A stretch of DNA of 64,000 nucleotides from Pseudoalteromonas rubra. Its GTDB lineage: Bacteria > Pseudomonadota > Gammaproteobacteria > Enterobacterales > Alteromonadaceae. The notes beneath the pieces were generated by a model. It saw only the letters and a list, made by a program, of their open reading frames with translations. It was not told where the DNA came from and did not search any database. Positions 41,766 through 50,944 of this stretch are shown here, in pieces (position 1 is the stretch's first letter; every line of letters begins with the position of its first letter). The DNA is taken from positions 32,460 to 96,459 of the forward strand of contig NZ_PNCJ01000020.1 in assembly GCF_005887115.1 (NCBI RefSeq). The letters are read 5' to 3'. Both the position numbers and the translations under genes were made by a program.

Positions 41766-43388
41766 ATGGCTCAAAATGAATGGTGGAAAGGCGCGGTTAT
41801 TTACCAGGTATACCCTCGCAGCTTTTGTGATACCAATAATGATGGAATCGGCGATCTTCAGGGGATCATAAGCAAGCTCGACTATATCAAGTCGCTCGGT
41901 GTAGATGCCATCTGGATCTCGCCATTTTTTAAGTCACCAATGAAGGACTTTGGCTATGATATTAGCGACTATCGAGATATCGACCCTATGTTTGGTAACC
42001 TGGATGACTTTGACGAGCTGATTGACAAAGCACATCAACGTAATATTAAAATCATTATTGACCAGGTACTGAGCCATACCTCAGATGAACACCCCTGGTT
42101 CAGCGAAAGCCGTGTCAATCAGAACAACTCTAAGGCCGACTGGTATGTCTGGGCCGATGCAAAACCTGATGGCAGTCCACCAAACAACTGGTTGTCTATC
42201 TTTGGTGGTGTTGCCTGGCAATGGGATTCGCGCCGCTGCCAGTACTATCTGCACAATTTCCTGACCGAGCAACCGGACTTGAACTTCCACAACCCTGAAG
42301 TACGTCAGGCGGTGTTGGATAATGTGGAGTTCTGGCTGAAAAAAGGCGTGGACGGATTCCGTCTTGATGCCATTAACTTTTGCTTCCATGATCAGCAATT
42401 GCGAGACAATCCAGCCAAACCTAAAGAGTTACGTCAGGGCCGTGGGTTTAGCGAAGACAACCCTTACGCATTTCAGTACCATTATTACAACAACACTCAG
42501 CCTGAGAATCTTGCTTTCATGGCCGAGATCCGTGCCCTGCTCGACCAATACCCTGGCACTGTAAGCCTGGGTGAGATTTCGTCAGAGGACTCTCTTCAGA
42601 CCATGGCTGAATACACCTCAGGTGGCAACAAGCTCCATATGGGCTACAGCTTTGAATTGCTGACGAAAGACTACAGTGCAGGCTACATCCGTGAAACGGT
42701 ATCTCGTCTTGAGGCTGTCATGACTGAAGGCTGGCCATGTTGGGCATTCAGCAACCATGACGTAGAGCGTGTAGCAAGTCGCTGGTCTAAAGACGGTAAA
42801 ACAGTTGATGATCGTCAGGCCAGTATGCTTACCGCCTTGCTCGGCTCTTTACGTGGCAGCGTGTGTATGTACCAGGGCGAAGAGCTGGGTCTGGGCGAAG
42901 CGGATGTTGCCTTTGAAGACTTACAAGACCCCTATGGCATTACGTTCTGGCCTAATTTTAAAGGTCGTGATGGCTGCAGAACACCCATGCCGTGGGATAC
43001 TCAGCTGGGACATGCGGGTTTTACTGAAGGCAAGCCCTGGCTGCCGGTTTCGCCAGCGCATCAGCTTCGAGCAGTCTCTGAACAGGCCGACACGGCGGAC
43101 TCAGTGCTAAGTCGCTATCAGGCATTTATGGCCTGGCGTAATACGATGCCTGAACTACAGGTCGGTGATATTGAGTTTATTGATACTCCGGAACCCGTAC
43201 TGGCATTTTATCGTCGTCATCAGGGTAGAACTTTACTGTGCGCTTTTAACCTCAGCGAACAACCCGCACAATTGACGGTGGCGCTGGCAGACCATGCACA
43301 ACACCTGGAAATCGTTCACCATAATGGTCACTATGAAGACGGCCAGCTATCCCTGCCCGGATTTGGCTGCTACTTTGCTTCATTGTAA
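41766..43388 (+). CDS. Cytoplasmic alpha-glucosidase (GH13 subfamily 23)
   Basis: A 540-residue cytoplasmic enzyme, AGGAGAAAGTGC before ATG. Catalytic residues: nucleophile Asp201 (GVDGFRLDAINF), acid/base Glu270 (VSLGEISSED) and Asp332 (FSNHDVERV), in register with Asp202, Glu271 and Asp333 of the Halomonas alpha-glucosidase. The start WWKGAVIYQVYPRSF and the FGYDISDYRDIDP segment are typical. It hydrolyses maltose and short maltooligosaccharides brought in by the symporter, completing the pathway started by the surface GH13 and GH15 enzymes. Confidence 0.93.
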   Translation: MAQNEWWKGAVIYQVYPRSFCDTNNDGIGDLQGIISKLDYIKSLGVDAIWISPFFKSPMKDFGYDISDYRDIDPMFGNLDDFDELIDKAHQRNIKIIIDQVLSHTSDEHPWFSESRVNQNNSKADWYVWADAKPDGSPPNNWLSIFGGVAWQWDSRRCQYYLHNFLTEQPDLNFHNPEVRQAVLDNVEFWLKKGVDGFRLDAINFCFHDQQLRDNPAKPKELRQGRGFSEDNPYAFQYHYYNNTQPENLAFMAEIRALLDQYPGTVSLGEISSEDSLQTMAEYTSGGNKLHMGYSFELLTKDYSAGYIRETVSRLEAVMTEGWPCWAFSNHDVERVASRWSKDGKTVDDRQASMLTALLGSLRGSVCMYQGEELGLGEADVAFEDLQDPYGITFWPNFKGRDGCRTPMPWDTQLGHAGFTEGKPWLPVSPAHQLRAVSEQADTADSVLSRYQAFMAWRNTMPELQVGDIEFIDTPEPVLAFYRRHQGRTLLCAFNLSEQPAQLTVALADHAQHLEIVHHNGHYEDGQLSLPGFGCYFASL

Positions 43389-43398
43389 TCCCTTGAAC

Positions 43399-43422
43399 AA
43401 AAGCCCCGACATCGGGGCTTTT
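43399..43422. terminator. Bidirectional terminator
   Basis: Stem AAAAGCCCCG / CGGGGCTTTT around ACAT, followed by TT and preceded by AA. It serves the alpha-glucosidase (plus) and the convergent EAL gene (minus). Confidence 0.85.
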
Positions 43423-43445
43423 TTAATATCTTTTCCTGTTACACC

Positions 43446-45029
43446 TTAGCAAATTTGCTTCAGTTCTTGAACTGGTATCGCTTTATAGTAATACCAGCCC
43501 TGATGTATCGAGACGCCCTGTCGGGATAGGTATTCTGCCTGATGCGCTGTTTCTACGCCTTCTGCAATCAGCTTTTTATTGAGCTTGTCCGCCATCTCTA
43601 TCACCGCATTGAGTACGGGAGATTGCAAGTTCTCCATACCAATAGAAGCGACAAAGGTCTGGTCTATTTTCAGTAAATCAATCGGAAAGCTTTGCAGGTA
43701 ATGTAAGCCACTATAGCCCGTACCAAAGTCATCTATTGCTATCTCGATTCCCTGATCTACCAGGGACTGTAAAACCGAATGTATTTGTGCCTGAGATAAT
43801 ACATCTCGCTCTGTCAGCTCAATAGTTAGCCTCGGGATAACGCGATTCGCTTTATGCAAAGTCTCAAGGTAGTCTGCGCAGGTCAATAAATACCCGTTTA
43901 CATTAAACGATACCTTAAAGTTTGGATGGTTTTGTACAATATCGCCGAGCTCCGTCAACGCCTTCTCTATCTGATAGATCGACAAATCCAGAATACTACC
44001 GTCTCGTTCAGCTTCAGGGATAAAATAGGCAGGGCTAAGCTCCCCCTCCACAGGATGTTGCCAGCGGATCAATACCTCAACACCAACAACCTCACGGGTC
44101 GTTGCATCCACCAGTGGCTGATAAACGTTAAACAGTTCCTGTCTGCTGATGGCCCCAAGCAACAGTGCGCGGCTACTCAATACTCGACTGTCATAGTAAT
44201 TTAACAGCATAGTGAGCCCAACCAGGCAGGCACAGTACAAAACCAACAGGGTTAGCAACCATACAGGTTGAATAGTAGAAAGCCGCTTAGCATCACTGGC
44301 AACCATAATAGTCAGTTGCGGCAAAGCAGCAAGCGGACGAGCAAAAATATACTTCTGCGCCCCATCATCAAAGCGCCCCTCAAACTCAACCACATCGCGC
44401 ATCGGAAAAAGTGTCTCGCCCAGTGGCAACGTGTATTTTCCGCGTAAAAAAATGGGCACCCCGGAGTCACCATCAAGCAAAGCGATAAACGCCAGGTTTT
44501 TATGACGGGTAATATCCAGGGTGTCGCTCAGCCAGCTGGTTGGCAGCAACGCGTTGACCTCAAACCCATCGTTGCGTGTCCGTGCCAATACAAATGCGGG
44601 CACTTGCAGGAAGTCAGTGATGATCGGGCCGTGATATCTTAGCCCCGATTGTTTAACAGGCTCAGTGGTTTGTACGGGGGGTGTCAGACGGCCGAATGAA
44701 TTGCACAGTAAACGCCCCTGTTGATCGACAATACCTATTTCACTCAATGCAGGATTAACAAATACCTGCTCTCTCATCAAAGTAATGGTGCTGGCATCAC
44801 AGTGTATATCTAGTTGCTCAGCCTGCTTTAGGAAGACATCTATGTTGTGAAGCTGCGAGTCCAGCTCCAGTAGGATCAACTCTAAAGCGGCCTGAACGGA
44901 TTGCTTTGCAGCGTCTTTTTGCTGAACGTAGGCAAAGATCGCAAGCAGCCCAAATAATACAGAGCTAATTAACCAGGCGACGATGATATTTTTGATACGG
45001 TTAGTCAAGGAGTGATTACCCTGGATCAA
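43446..45029 (-). CDS. Membrane EAL-domain protein, CSS-motif type c-di-GMP phosphodiesterase
   Basis: A 527-residue protein from a TTG at 45029 with GGAG seven bases before it; no in-frame ATG lies near the start. One N-terminal helix (IIVAWLISSVLFGLLAIFAY), a periplasmic sensor of about 200 residues with LLCNSFGRL, a CSS-like cysteine motif, a second helix (LLTLLVLYCACLVGLTMLL) and then the EAL domain: EVLIRWQHP, SFNVN, TIELTERD, IAIDDFGTGYSGL and AEGVE. All metal ligands are intact, so it should degrade c-di-GMP in response to periplasmic redox state. Single gene. Confidence 0.9.
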   Translation of the reverse strand: MIQGNHSLTNRIKNIIVAWLISSVLFGLLAIFAYVQQKDAAKQSVQAALELILLELDSQLHNIDVFLKQAEQLDIHCDASTITLMREQVFVNPALSEIGIVDQQGRLLCNSFGRLTPPVQTTEPVKQSGLRYHGPIITDFLQVPAFVLARTRNDGFEVNALLPTSWLSDTLDITRHKNLAFIALLDGDSGVPIFLRGKYTLPLGETLFPMRDVVEFEGRFDDGAQKYIFARPLAALPQLTIMVASDAKRLSTIQPVWLLTLLVLYCACLVGLTMLLNYYDSRVLSSRALLLGAISRQELFNVYQPLVDATTREVVGVEVLIRWQHPVEGELSPAYFIPEAERDGSILDLSIYQIEKALTELGDIVQNHPNFKVSFNVNGYLLTCADYLETLHKANRVIPRLTIELTERDVLSQAQIHSVLQSLVDQGIEIAIDDFGTGYSGLHYLQSFPIDLLKIDQTFVASIGMENLQSPVLNAVIEMADKLNKKLIAEGVETAHQAEYLSRQGVSIHQGWYYYKAIPVQELKQIC

Positions 45030-45093
45030 CTTCGCACTCCAAACTCAAATACAAAGGCCAGATGGTAAAACAGATAAATGAAATTTTTATGAC

Positions 45094-45121
45094 AAAAAAC
45101 CCCGACTAACGTCAGGGTTTC
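45094..45121 (-). terminator. Terminator downstream of ihfA
   Basis: On the minus strand, AACCCTGAC-GTTA-GTCGGGGTT with one wobble pair, followed by TTTTG. A second inverted repeat (ACTCAACAG at 45149-45157, CTGTTGAGT at 45173-45181) lies between it and the ihfA stop. Confidence 0.75.
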
Positions 45122-45199
45122 TTAATTATCAAACAGATACCTATTTACACTCAACAGACGAGTATTTCCCCGCTGTTGAGTACTTGGGATTCCGCGTGA

Positions 45200-45499
45200 T
45201 TACAGGTTTTTGCTGGTACCCACTTCTACACGTGTTTTTAACTTCTGACCGGGTCTGAAAGTTACAACACGACGTGCCGAGATGGGAATGTCTTCACCAG
45301 TTTTAGGATTACGACCTGGGCGTTCTTTTTTATCACGCAGATCGAAATTACCAAAACCGGACAGCTTTACCTGCTCTCCACTTTCCAGCGCTGAGCGGAT
45401 TTCTTCAAAAAACGCTTCAACTAAGTCTTTGGCATCCTTTTTGTTTATCCCCAATTTCTCAAATAGGTGTTCAGCTATGTCGGCTTTAGTAAGCGCCAT
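45200..45499 (-). CDS. ihfA: Integration host factor alpha subunit
   Basis: A 99-residue nucleoid protein that bends DNA as a heterodimer with IhfB. ALTKADIAEHLFEKLGINKK at the start, FEEIRSALESGEQVKLSGFG and the DNA-inserting arm GRNPKTGEDIPISARRVVTF are all conserved; length is standard. It begins 2 bases after the pheT stop with GAGGGA as ribosome site, the usual pheS-pheT-ihfA order. Confidence 0.98.
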   Translation of the reverse strand: MALTKADIAEHLFEKLGINKKDAKDLVEAFFEEIRSALESGEQVKLSGFGNFDLRDKKERPGRNPKTGEDIPISARRVVTFRPGQKLKTRVEVGTSKNL

Positions 45500-45501
45500 A
45501 T

Positions 45502-47889
45502 CTAGTCCCTCAACGATGCATTAAATTGTTTGGCCAATTCGGCCACCACGATTTCTACAGTGTCGTTGATGTCTTTCTCTTCGAGCGTTCTATCAACGGC
45601 TTGCAGTGTTAGAGCAATGGCTAAACTCTTATAACCAGGCTCAATACCTTTGCCCTTATACACATCGAATAAGTTTAGGTCAACTAATTGATTTCCGCCA
45701 ACTTTCTCAATGCTTTCTAAAATATCGCCTATTTTTACATCATCTGCAACTAAAATAGCAATATCACGGCGATTTGACGGGAATTTCGAGATACTAACGG
45801 CTTCTGGAAGCTGTCGCTGTGCTATAGCGGCTGTTTCAACTTCAAAAACATACGCAGTTTCATTCAGATCCAGCGACTTTTGCAGTTGTGGATGTACCGC
45901 ACCAATAAAGCCGACTTTCTCGCCATTGGCATAGATTGCAGCTGACTGACCTGGGTGAAGTCCATCACACTCCTGTGCTTTAAAACTGAAACGCGCTTTA
46001 TCGTTACACAAGGCAAGTAATGCTTCAACGTCCCCTTTCACATCAAAGAAGTCGGTTTTACGGCTTGCAATACCCCAGTGTTCATTGTGCGTATTACCAT
46101 AAACTACGCCGCCAATAACTGGAGTTTGACGAACGCCGTTTTCAGCAGCTTCATCTTTAATGAACTTCAGGCCGTGTTCGAACAAGCGAATACGTGACTG
46201 CTGACGGTTTTGGTTATACGCCACCGCATTAAGTAGTCCTGGCATCAAGCTCACACGCATTGCCGACATTTCAACAGAAATTGGGTGAGGCAATACCAGT
46301 GCATCGCTCTCTGGATGTAAAAGCTGTTGCTTCTTCGGGTCGACAAAGCTGTAGGTGATCGCTTCCTGATAACCACGTGCAACCAGTTCGTTGCGCAGGC
46401 GAGATACCGGTAAACGTGCTTCCTGATGATCGGTCATCTTTAACGCCGCTGTCGGGGCAACGTTTGGAATGTTGTTGTAACCAAATACGCGTGCAACTTC
46501 TTCAATCAGATCTTCTTCAATGCTGATGTCAAAGCGATAGCTTGGAACCGTGGCAGTCCAGCTGTCGTTGGCAAAAGTCACGTCCAGACCCAGGCGCGTC
46601 AGAATGTCTGTCACTTTGCTGTCTTCAATATGGTAGCCGATAACACGATCAAGACGTGCGCGACGAAGGGTCACAGATTTTGCTTCTGGCAAATCTGATT
46701 CTGACACAGCTTCGACAACCGGGCCTGCCTGTCCGCCCGCAATCTCAAGTAGCAACGCCGTTGCGCGCTCCATGGCGTCACGCTGTAGTTGATAATCAAC
46801 ACCACGCTCGTAGCGGTGTGATGCATCAGTATGCAGGCCATAGCTTCGTGCCTGACCGGCAATCGCTAAAGGACTGAAGAATGCACTTTCAAGCAAGATG
46901 TCTGTAGTGCCTTCTTTAACACCTGAGTTTTCGCCACCGAAGATACCGGCCATCGCCAGTGCTTTGTTGTGATCGGCAATAACCAGCGTGCTTGGCTTCA
47001 GTTTGGCCGTATTGCCATCAAGCAATACCAGCTCTTCGTTTTCTGCTGCGCTACGTACTTTGATCCCACCTTCAATGGCATTCAAATCGAAAGCATGCAT
47101 TGGGTGGCCCAGCTCAAGCAGCACATAGTTGGTAATATCAACAACCGGATCGATTGAGCGAATGCCCGAGCGACGCAGTTTTTCAACCATCCACAATGGC
47201 GTAACCGCATCCAGGTTGATGCCCTTAACCACACGGCCGAGGTAACGAGGACAAGCCTGGCTGTTCACCAGTTCAATCTCAATTTTGTCATCAATAGTCG
47301 GTTCAACAGCCGGAATAGCCAACTCATTGACATCAATACCATTTAATACGCCCACTTCGCGCGCAAGACCTTTAATGCCCAGACAATCACTGCGGTTTGC
47401 AGTCAGGTCAACGTCAATGGTGACGTCGTCAAGGTTGAAGTATTCGCGAATGCTCTGGCCAATTTGTGCATCAGCTGGTAGCTCTAAAATACCATCTGAG
47501 CTTTCTGCCATGCCCAGCTCTTCAAACGCACACAGCATGCCGTGTGAAGGCTGGCCACGTAATTTTGCTTTTTTGATCTTAAAGCCGCCAGGCAGAACTG
47601 CGCCAACTTTCGCCACAGCCACTTTCAGGCCCGCACGGCAGTTTGCCGCACCACATACGATATCCAGCAGTTCGTCTTCACCAACGTTTACTTTGGTGAC
47701 ACGCAGCTTGTCTGCATCCGGGTGCTGACCACACTCAACGACTTCACCGATAACCACGCCATCAAAATCACCTGCAACCGGGTCGACAGCATCGACTTCC
47801 AGACCGGCCATTGATAACTGTTCAGATAGAGCCTCGGTATCAATCGCAGGATTAACCCATTCTCTTAACCACTTTTCACTAAATTTCAT
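45502..47889 (-). CDS. pheT: Phenylalanine-tRNA ligase beta subunit
   Basis: A 795-residue subunit of the alpha2-beta2 enzyme that charges tRNA-Phe. In order: tRNA-binding EMAP-like domain (GVVIGEVVECGQHPDADKLRVT), B3/4 editing domain, B5 domains, and the C-terminal anticodon-binding region (ISKFPSNRRDIAILVADDVK). Length and domain order are normal. It begins 13 bases after the pheS stop. Confidence 0.98.
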   Translation of the reverse strand: MKFSEKWLREWVNPAIDTEALSEQLSMAGLEVDAVDPVAGDFDGVVIGEVVECGQHPDADKLRVTKVNVGEDELLDIVCGAANCRAGLKVAVAKVGAVLPGGFKIKKAKLRGQPSHGMLCAFEELGMAESSDGILELPADAQIGQSIREYFNLDDVTIDVDLTANRSDCLGIKGLAREVGVLNGIDVNELAIPAVEPTIDDKIEIELVNSQACPRYLGRVVKGINLDAVTPLWMVEKLRRSGIRSIDPVVDITNYVLLELGHPMHAFDLNAIEGGIKVRSAAENEELVLLDGNTAKLKPSTLVIADHNKALAMAGIFGGENSGVKEGTTDILLESAFFSPLAIAGQARSYGLHTDASHRYERGVDYQLQRDAMERATALLLEIAGGQAGPVVEAVSESDLPEAKSVTLRRARLDRVIGYHIEDSKVTDILTRLGLDVTFANDSWTATVPSYRFDISIEEDLIEEVARVFGYNNIPNVAPTAALKMTDHQEARLPVSRLRNELVARGYQEAITYSFVDPKKQQLLHPESDALVLPHPISVEMSAMRVSLMPGLLNAVAYNQNRQQSRIRLFEHGLKFIKDEAAENGVRQTPVIGGVVYGNTHNEHWGIASRKTDFFDVKGDVEALLALCNDKARFSFKAQECDGLHPGQSAAIYANGEKVGFIGAVHPQLQKSLDLNETAYVFEVETAAIAQRQLPEAVSISKFPSNRRDIAILVADDVKIGDILESIEKVGGNQLVDLNLFDVYKGKGIEPGYKSLAIALTLQAVDRTLEEKDINDTVEIVVAELAKQFNASLRD

Positions 47890-47902
47890 TGTTGTATCGC
47901 TC

Positions 47903-48883
47903 TTATCTGAATTGGTTTAGGAATTTTAAATCGTTTTCGAAGAAAGCACGCAAATCGTTAACACCATAACGCAGCATGGTCAGACGCTCTACACCCATAC
48001 CAAATGCAAAACCGGTGTACTTTTCAGGATCAATACCCACAGAACGCAGTACGTTCGGGTGCACCATGCCACAACCTAGTACTTCTAACCACTTGCCATT
48101 TTTGCCTTTCACGTCCACCTCTGCTGAAGGCTCAGTGAACGGGAAGTAAGACGGGCGGAAGCGGATTTCCATATCTTCTTCGAAAAAGTTACGCAAGAAA
48201 TCGTGCAAAATACCTTTCAACTCAGTAAAGCTCACGTCTGTGTCTACCATCAGGCCTTCAACCTGGTGGAACATTGGCGTGTGTGTCTGGTCGTAATCGT
48301 TACGATATACACGGCCTGGAGAAATAATACGTAGTGGCGGCTGCTCTGCTTCCATAGTACGGATCTGAACACCACTGGTCTGGGTTCTTAAAACCAGCTT
48401 AGGGTTAAAGTAGAACGTATCGTGATCGGCACGTGCAGGATGGTGCTCTGGAATATTCAGTGCATCAAAGTTATGGAAGTCATCTTCAACTTCCGGACCA
48501 GATTTAACAGCAAAGCCCAGCTCACCAAAGAACTGTTCGATTCGCTCAATAGTCCGTGTTACCGGGTGTAAACCGCCTTGTGGCATAGTACGCCCAGGCA
48601 GAGTTACGTCAATGGTTTCTGCTGCCAGTTTCTGAGCCAGTGCGGCCTGCTCCAGCGCTTCACGCTTGTCATTGATCGCGGTCTGAACCTGATTTTTTGC
48701 CTGGTTGATCACCTGACCCGCTTCTTTACGTTCTTCTGGTGCCAGTTTACCCAGGGTTTTTAGTAGTCCAGTGATCTCACCTTTTTTACCAAGGTAGTTA
48801 ACTCTGACTTCCTCAAGTTGCGCAACTTTGCTCGCGTTTGCAACGGCGTCCAGCGCTTGCGCTAAAATATTCTCTAAGTTCAT
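47903..48883 (-). CDS. pheS: Phenylalanine-tRNA ligase alpha subunit
   Basis: A 326-residue catalytic subunit; I start at the ATG at 48883 (MNLENILAQALDAV), the normal N-terminus, with AGGT upstream. Class II motifs are seen: GLHPVTRTIERI, HPARADHDTFYF, RVYRNDYDQTHTPMFHQVEG (motif 2) and GFAFGMGVERLTMLRYG (motif 3). First gene of the pheS-pheT-ihfA operon. No phenylalanine attenuator is obvious in the gap to hda. Confidence 0.97.
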   Translation of the reverse strand: MNLENILAQALDAVANASKVAQLEEVRVNYLGKKGEITGLLKTLGKLAPEERKEAGQVINQAKNQVQTAINDKREALEQAALAQKLAAETIDVTLPGRTMPQGGLHPVTRTIERIEQFFGELGFAVKSGPEVEDDFHNFDALNIPEHHPARADHDTFYFNPKLVLRTQTSGVQIRTMEAEQPPLRIISPGRVYRNDYDQTHTPMFHQVEGLMVDTDVSFTELKGILHDFLRNFFEEDMEIRFRPSYFPFTEPSAEVDVKGKNGKWLEVLGCGMVHPNVLRSVGIDPEKYTGFAFGMGVERLTMLRYGVNDLRAFFENDLKFLNQFR

Positions 48884-49075
48884 TTTATACCTGATCTTGT
48901 TGAGGTAATTTGCCTTTGATTGAATCGGATATAATAACTGAAACAACAGGGCAGATTCTAGCCCAAATTAGGGGCTTTTCATGGACAATTTAAAGGTTGT
49001 CAGTTGATTTTGGGCTGGTTTGAGGTTTTTGGTGGAATTTGAGATGCCGACGTTCAAAAATTCCACAGTAAGGGA

Positions 49076-49780
49076 TTATAAGTTCAGGGTGGTTTTAATA
49101 AAAGGGATCGTCAATTTTCGCTGTGCCGCCATGGATGCATGATCCAGTTTATCCAATACATCCAACAGGGCACGCATATCCCGACTAAGTCGGGTCAGCA
49201 GGAATCGGGCACATTCATCACTGAGTTCAAGGCCCCGCATTTTGGCCCGCTTAACCAATGCTTCGGCCTTGTCATCATCACTCATCGAGCGGATCTGAAA
49301 CGTAGTGCCCCAGGTAAAACGCGATTCCAGATCAGGCAGACTTAGATTGAGCATATTTGGCAATAGATCGGCGGTGACCACCAAACACTTACCAGGCTCA
49401 TTGAACCGATTAAAAAAGTTAAACAGTGCTTTTTCCCAGGGCTCATTGCCCGCGACCAGATGCACATCATCAATGCACACGACATCCAACGCTTCCAGTC
49501 CATCTAACACCGCTGGCCCGAAGTTAATCAGCTCTCTGAGCGACAACAGAATTGTAGACAGGCCTTGTTCCTGAGCATGAATACAGGTGGCATAAAGCAG
49601 GTGTGACTTACCAGAGTCACCCAGACCACAAAGATAAGTAAACTGAAAATCCTGGTGACTTGCCTCAAGTGCGTTTTTCAGATGTGTTACCTCAAGCGAG
49701 CCCTCCCCCCCAAAATAAGCGCTGAAGGTTTCATCGTCGGGCAGGGTTACTGGCAAAGCCATTTGCATAGGCTGCATCAT
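49076..49780 (-). CDS. hda: DnaA regulatory inactivator Hda
   Basis: A 234-residue AAA+ protein that promotes DnaA-ATP hydrolysis on the loaded sliding clamp and so prevents re-initiation of replication. ATG at 49780, directly followed by a second; GGTGGGG lies upstream. Near the N-terminus MQMALPVTLPDDETF fits the clamp-binding segment. Walker A-like GLGDSGKSHLL, Walker B VVCIDDVHL and the late LSRDMRALLDVLDKLD (sensor 2 region) are present. It begins just after the stop of the DUF2066 gene with no gap, as is common in gammaproteobacteria. Confidence 0.94.
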   Translation of the reverse strand: MMQPMQMALPVTLPDDETFSAYFGGEGSLEVTHLKNALEASHQDFQFTYLCGLGDSGKSHLLYATCIHAQEQGLSTILLSLRELINFGPAVLDGLEALDVVCIDDVHLVAGNEPWEKALFNFFNRFNEPGKCLVVTADLLPNMLNLSLPDLESRFTWGTTFQIRSMSDDDKAEALVKRAKMRGLELSDECARFLLTRLSRDMRALLDVLDKLDHASMAAQRKLTIPFIKTTLNL

Positions 49781-49781
49781 A

Positions 49782-50837
49782 CTACTGCCCCACCCAACTG
49801 TATCTGAGGTTATTGGCACTGGCCACCTGATAAAATGCACGCGGGTCAACATACACACTAAACGCGCGTTCTAATTTAAGTGATTTTTGCAAATCAACCA
49901 CAGACGAGCCGTGTTCCACTTCAAACTTCACCAAATCGCCCTGACGATAAATCACATCGACATCCTGCACCGTGCTGATGCTCAGTAACTGTCTTCTTGC
50001 CAGCTCGATTTTGCTGAATGAAGTCAATTTATCGACCGTTAAGACGGTGCTGTTAGTGGCATAAGAGCGGTTGGGATCTATTACATATTCAGCAGCCAGT
50101 GCCGTTGACATGTCATTGATCATGGCAATAAGCAGCTGTTGTTTATCACCCACTTGCTGCGTCGATTCAAATTGATCGGTATCGGTGTAACGCCAGTCTA
50201 GTTGCCAGCTGCTGCTGTTGGGTTGTTTAAACAACCGGCCTGTTATCACCCGCTCTGCGTTATAACGCATAGATGCCGCTTCAACTGGCTGGGAAAAGTT
50301 CCCCCATACCTCAGCAATGCCCACCTGCGCCCGGTCAGTCAGGTCCATCAGCGGCACCACCACAGGGATCCCCCACTCGGCCGCGGTGTCATAGATGAGT
50401 CGTTCCAGTTGAGGGTAACTTTCTTGTGTCACAAACTCACGTCGCAGGTTGTCCTCAATCACCAACCAGATAGCAATCATGGGCCGACGGTTGCCCCACA
50501 AAGGCAAATTACTGTCTCTGACCAGCTGCTCTACTTTATCTGCTTCAAACTTCACCCGTATTTTGATATCGCCATCCGCAGACTCAATATACTCGTATTT
50601 GAGCATATAATCAGAAATGCGTTTTTTACTTTGACGGATCAGCGGGTGGTTTAAGTGCTCAGTGCGGCCTGTCAACTTTTGGATTACGCGGTCCAGCGCC
50701 TGTTGGCTTGCGACAACACGTTTTGCGCGTGTCTTGTTATCTACCTGCAACGTAGCTTCGTACAGATCTGTTACCTCAACCGCGCTTGCAGCCATACACC
50801 AGCCAAACAAACTCAGTAAAAATAATCTTAGTGCCAT
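49782..50837 (-). CDS. Exported DUF2066 protein
   Basis: A 351-residue protein with signal peptide (MALRLFLLSLFGWCMAASA). DUF2066 features include VTDLYEATLQVDNKTRAKRV near the mature start and NRRPMIAIWLVIEDN in the middle. Function is not established; the gene is typically next to hda in this group of bacteria. A TTG at 50846 is an alternative start. Confidence 0.87.
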   Translation of the reverse strand: MALRLFLLSLFGWCMAASAVEVTDLYEATLQVDNKTRAKRVVASQQALDRVIQKLTGRTEHLNHPLIRQSKKRISDYMLKYEYIESADGDIKIRVKFEADKVEQLVRDSNLPLWGNRRPMIAIWLVIEDNLRREFVTQESYPQLERLIYDTAAEWGIPVVVPLMDLTDRAQVGIAEVWGNFSQPVEAASMRYNAERVITGRLFKQPNSSSWQLDWRYTDTDQFESTQQVGDKQQLLIAMINDMSTALAAEYVIDPNRSYATNSTVLTVDKLTSFSKIELARRQLLSISTVQDVDVIYRQGDLVKFEVEHGSSVVDLQKSLKLERAFSVYVDPRAFYQVASANNLRYSWVGQ

Positions 50838-50944
50838 AACAACCAAAAAGTTAAGGAGAAAACCCGATCCTAATGCAATCGCAGTTGCAAAGCAAAAACC
50901 AACGTGGATTGATTTTCAACATTTAAGATGGATTGAGGTTTTAA

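Noticed and set aside
49032..49066. Inverted repeat GTGGAATTT / AAATTCCAC downstream of hda
   Set aside because: Long loop and no T-run on either strand; not supported as a terminator.
50873..50926. 17-codon plus-strand frame with AAGGAG upstream in the DUF2066/GGDEF gap
   Set aside because: Very short, spacing to the ribosome site too long, no similarity to anything known.
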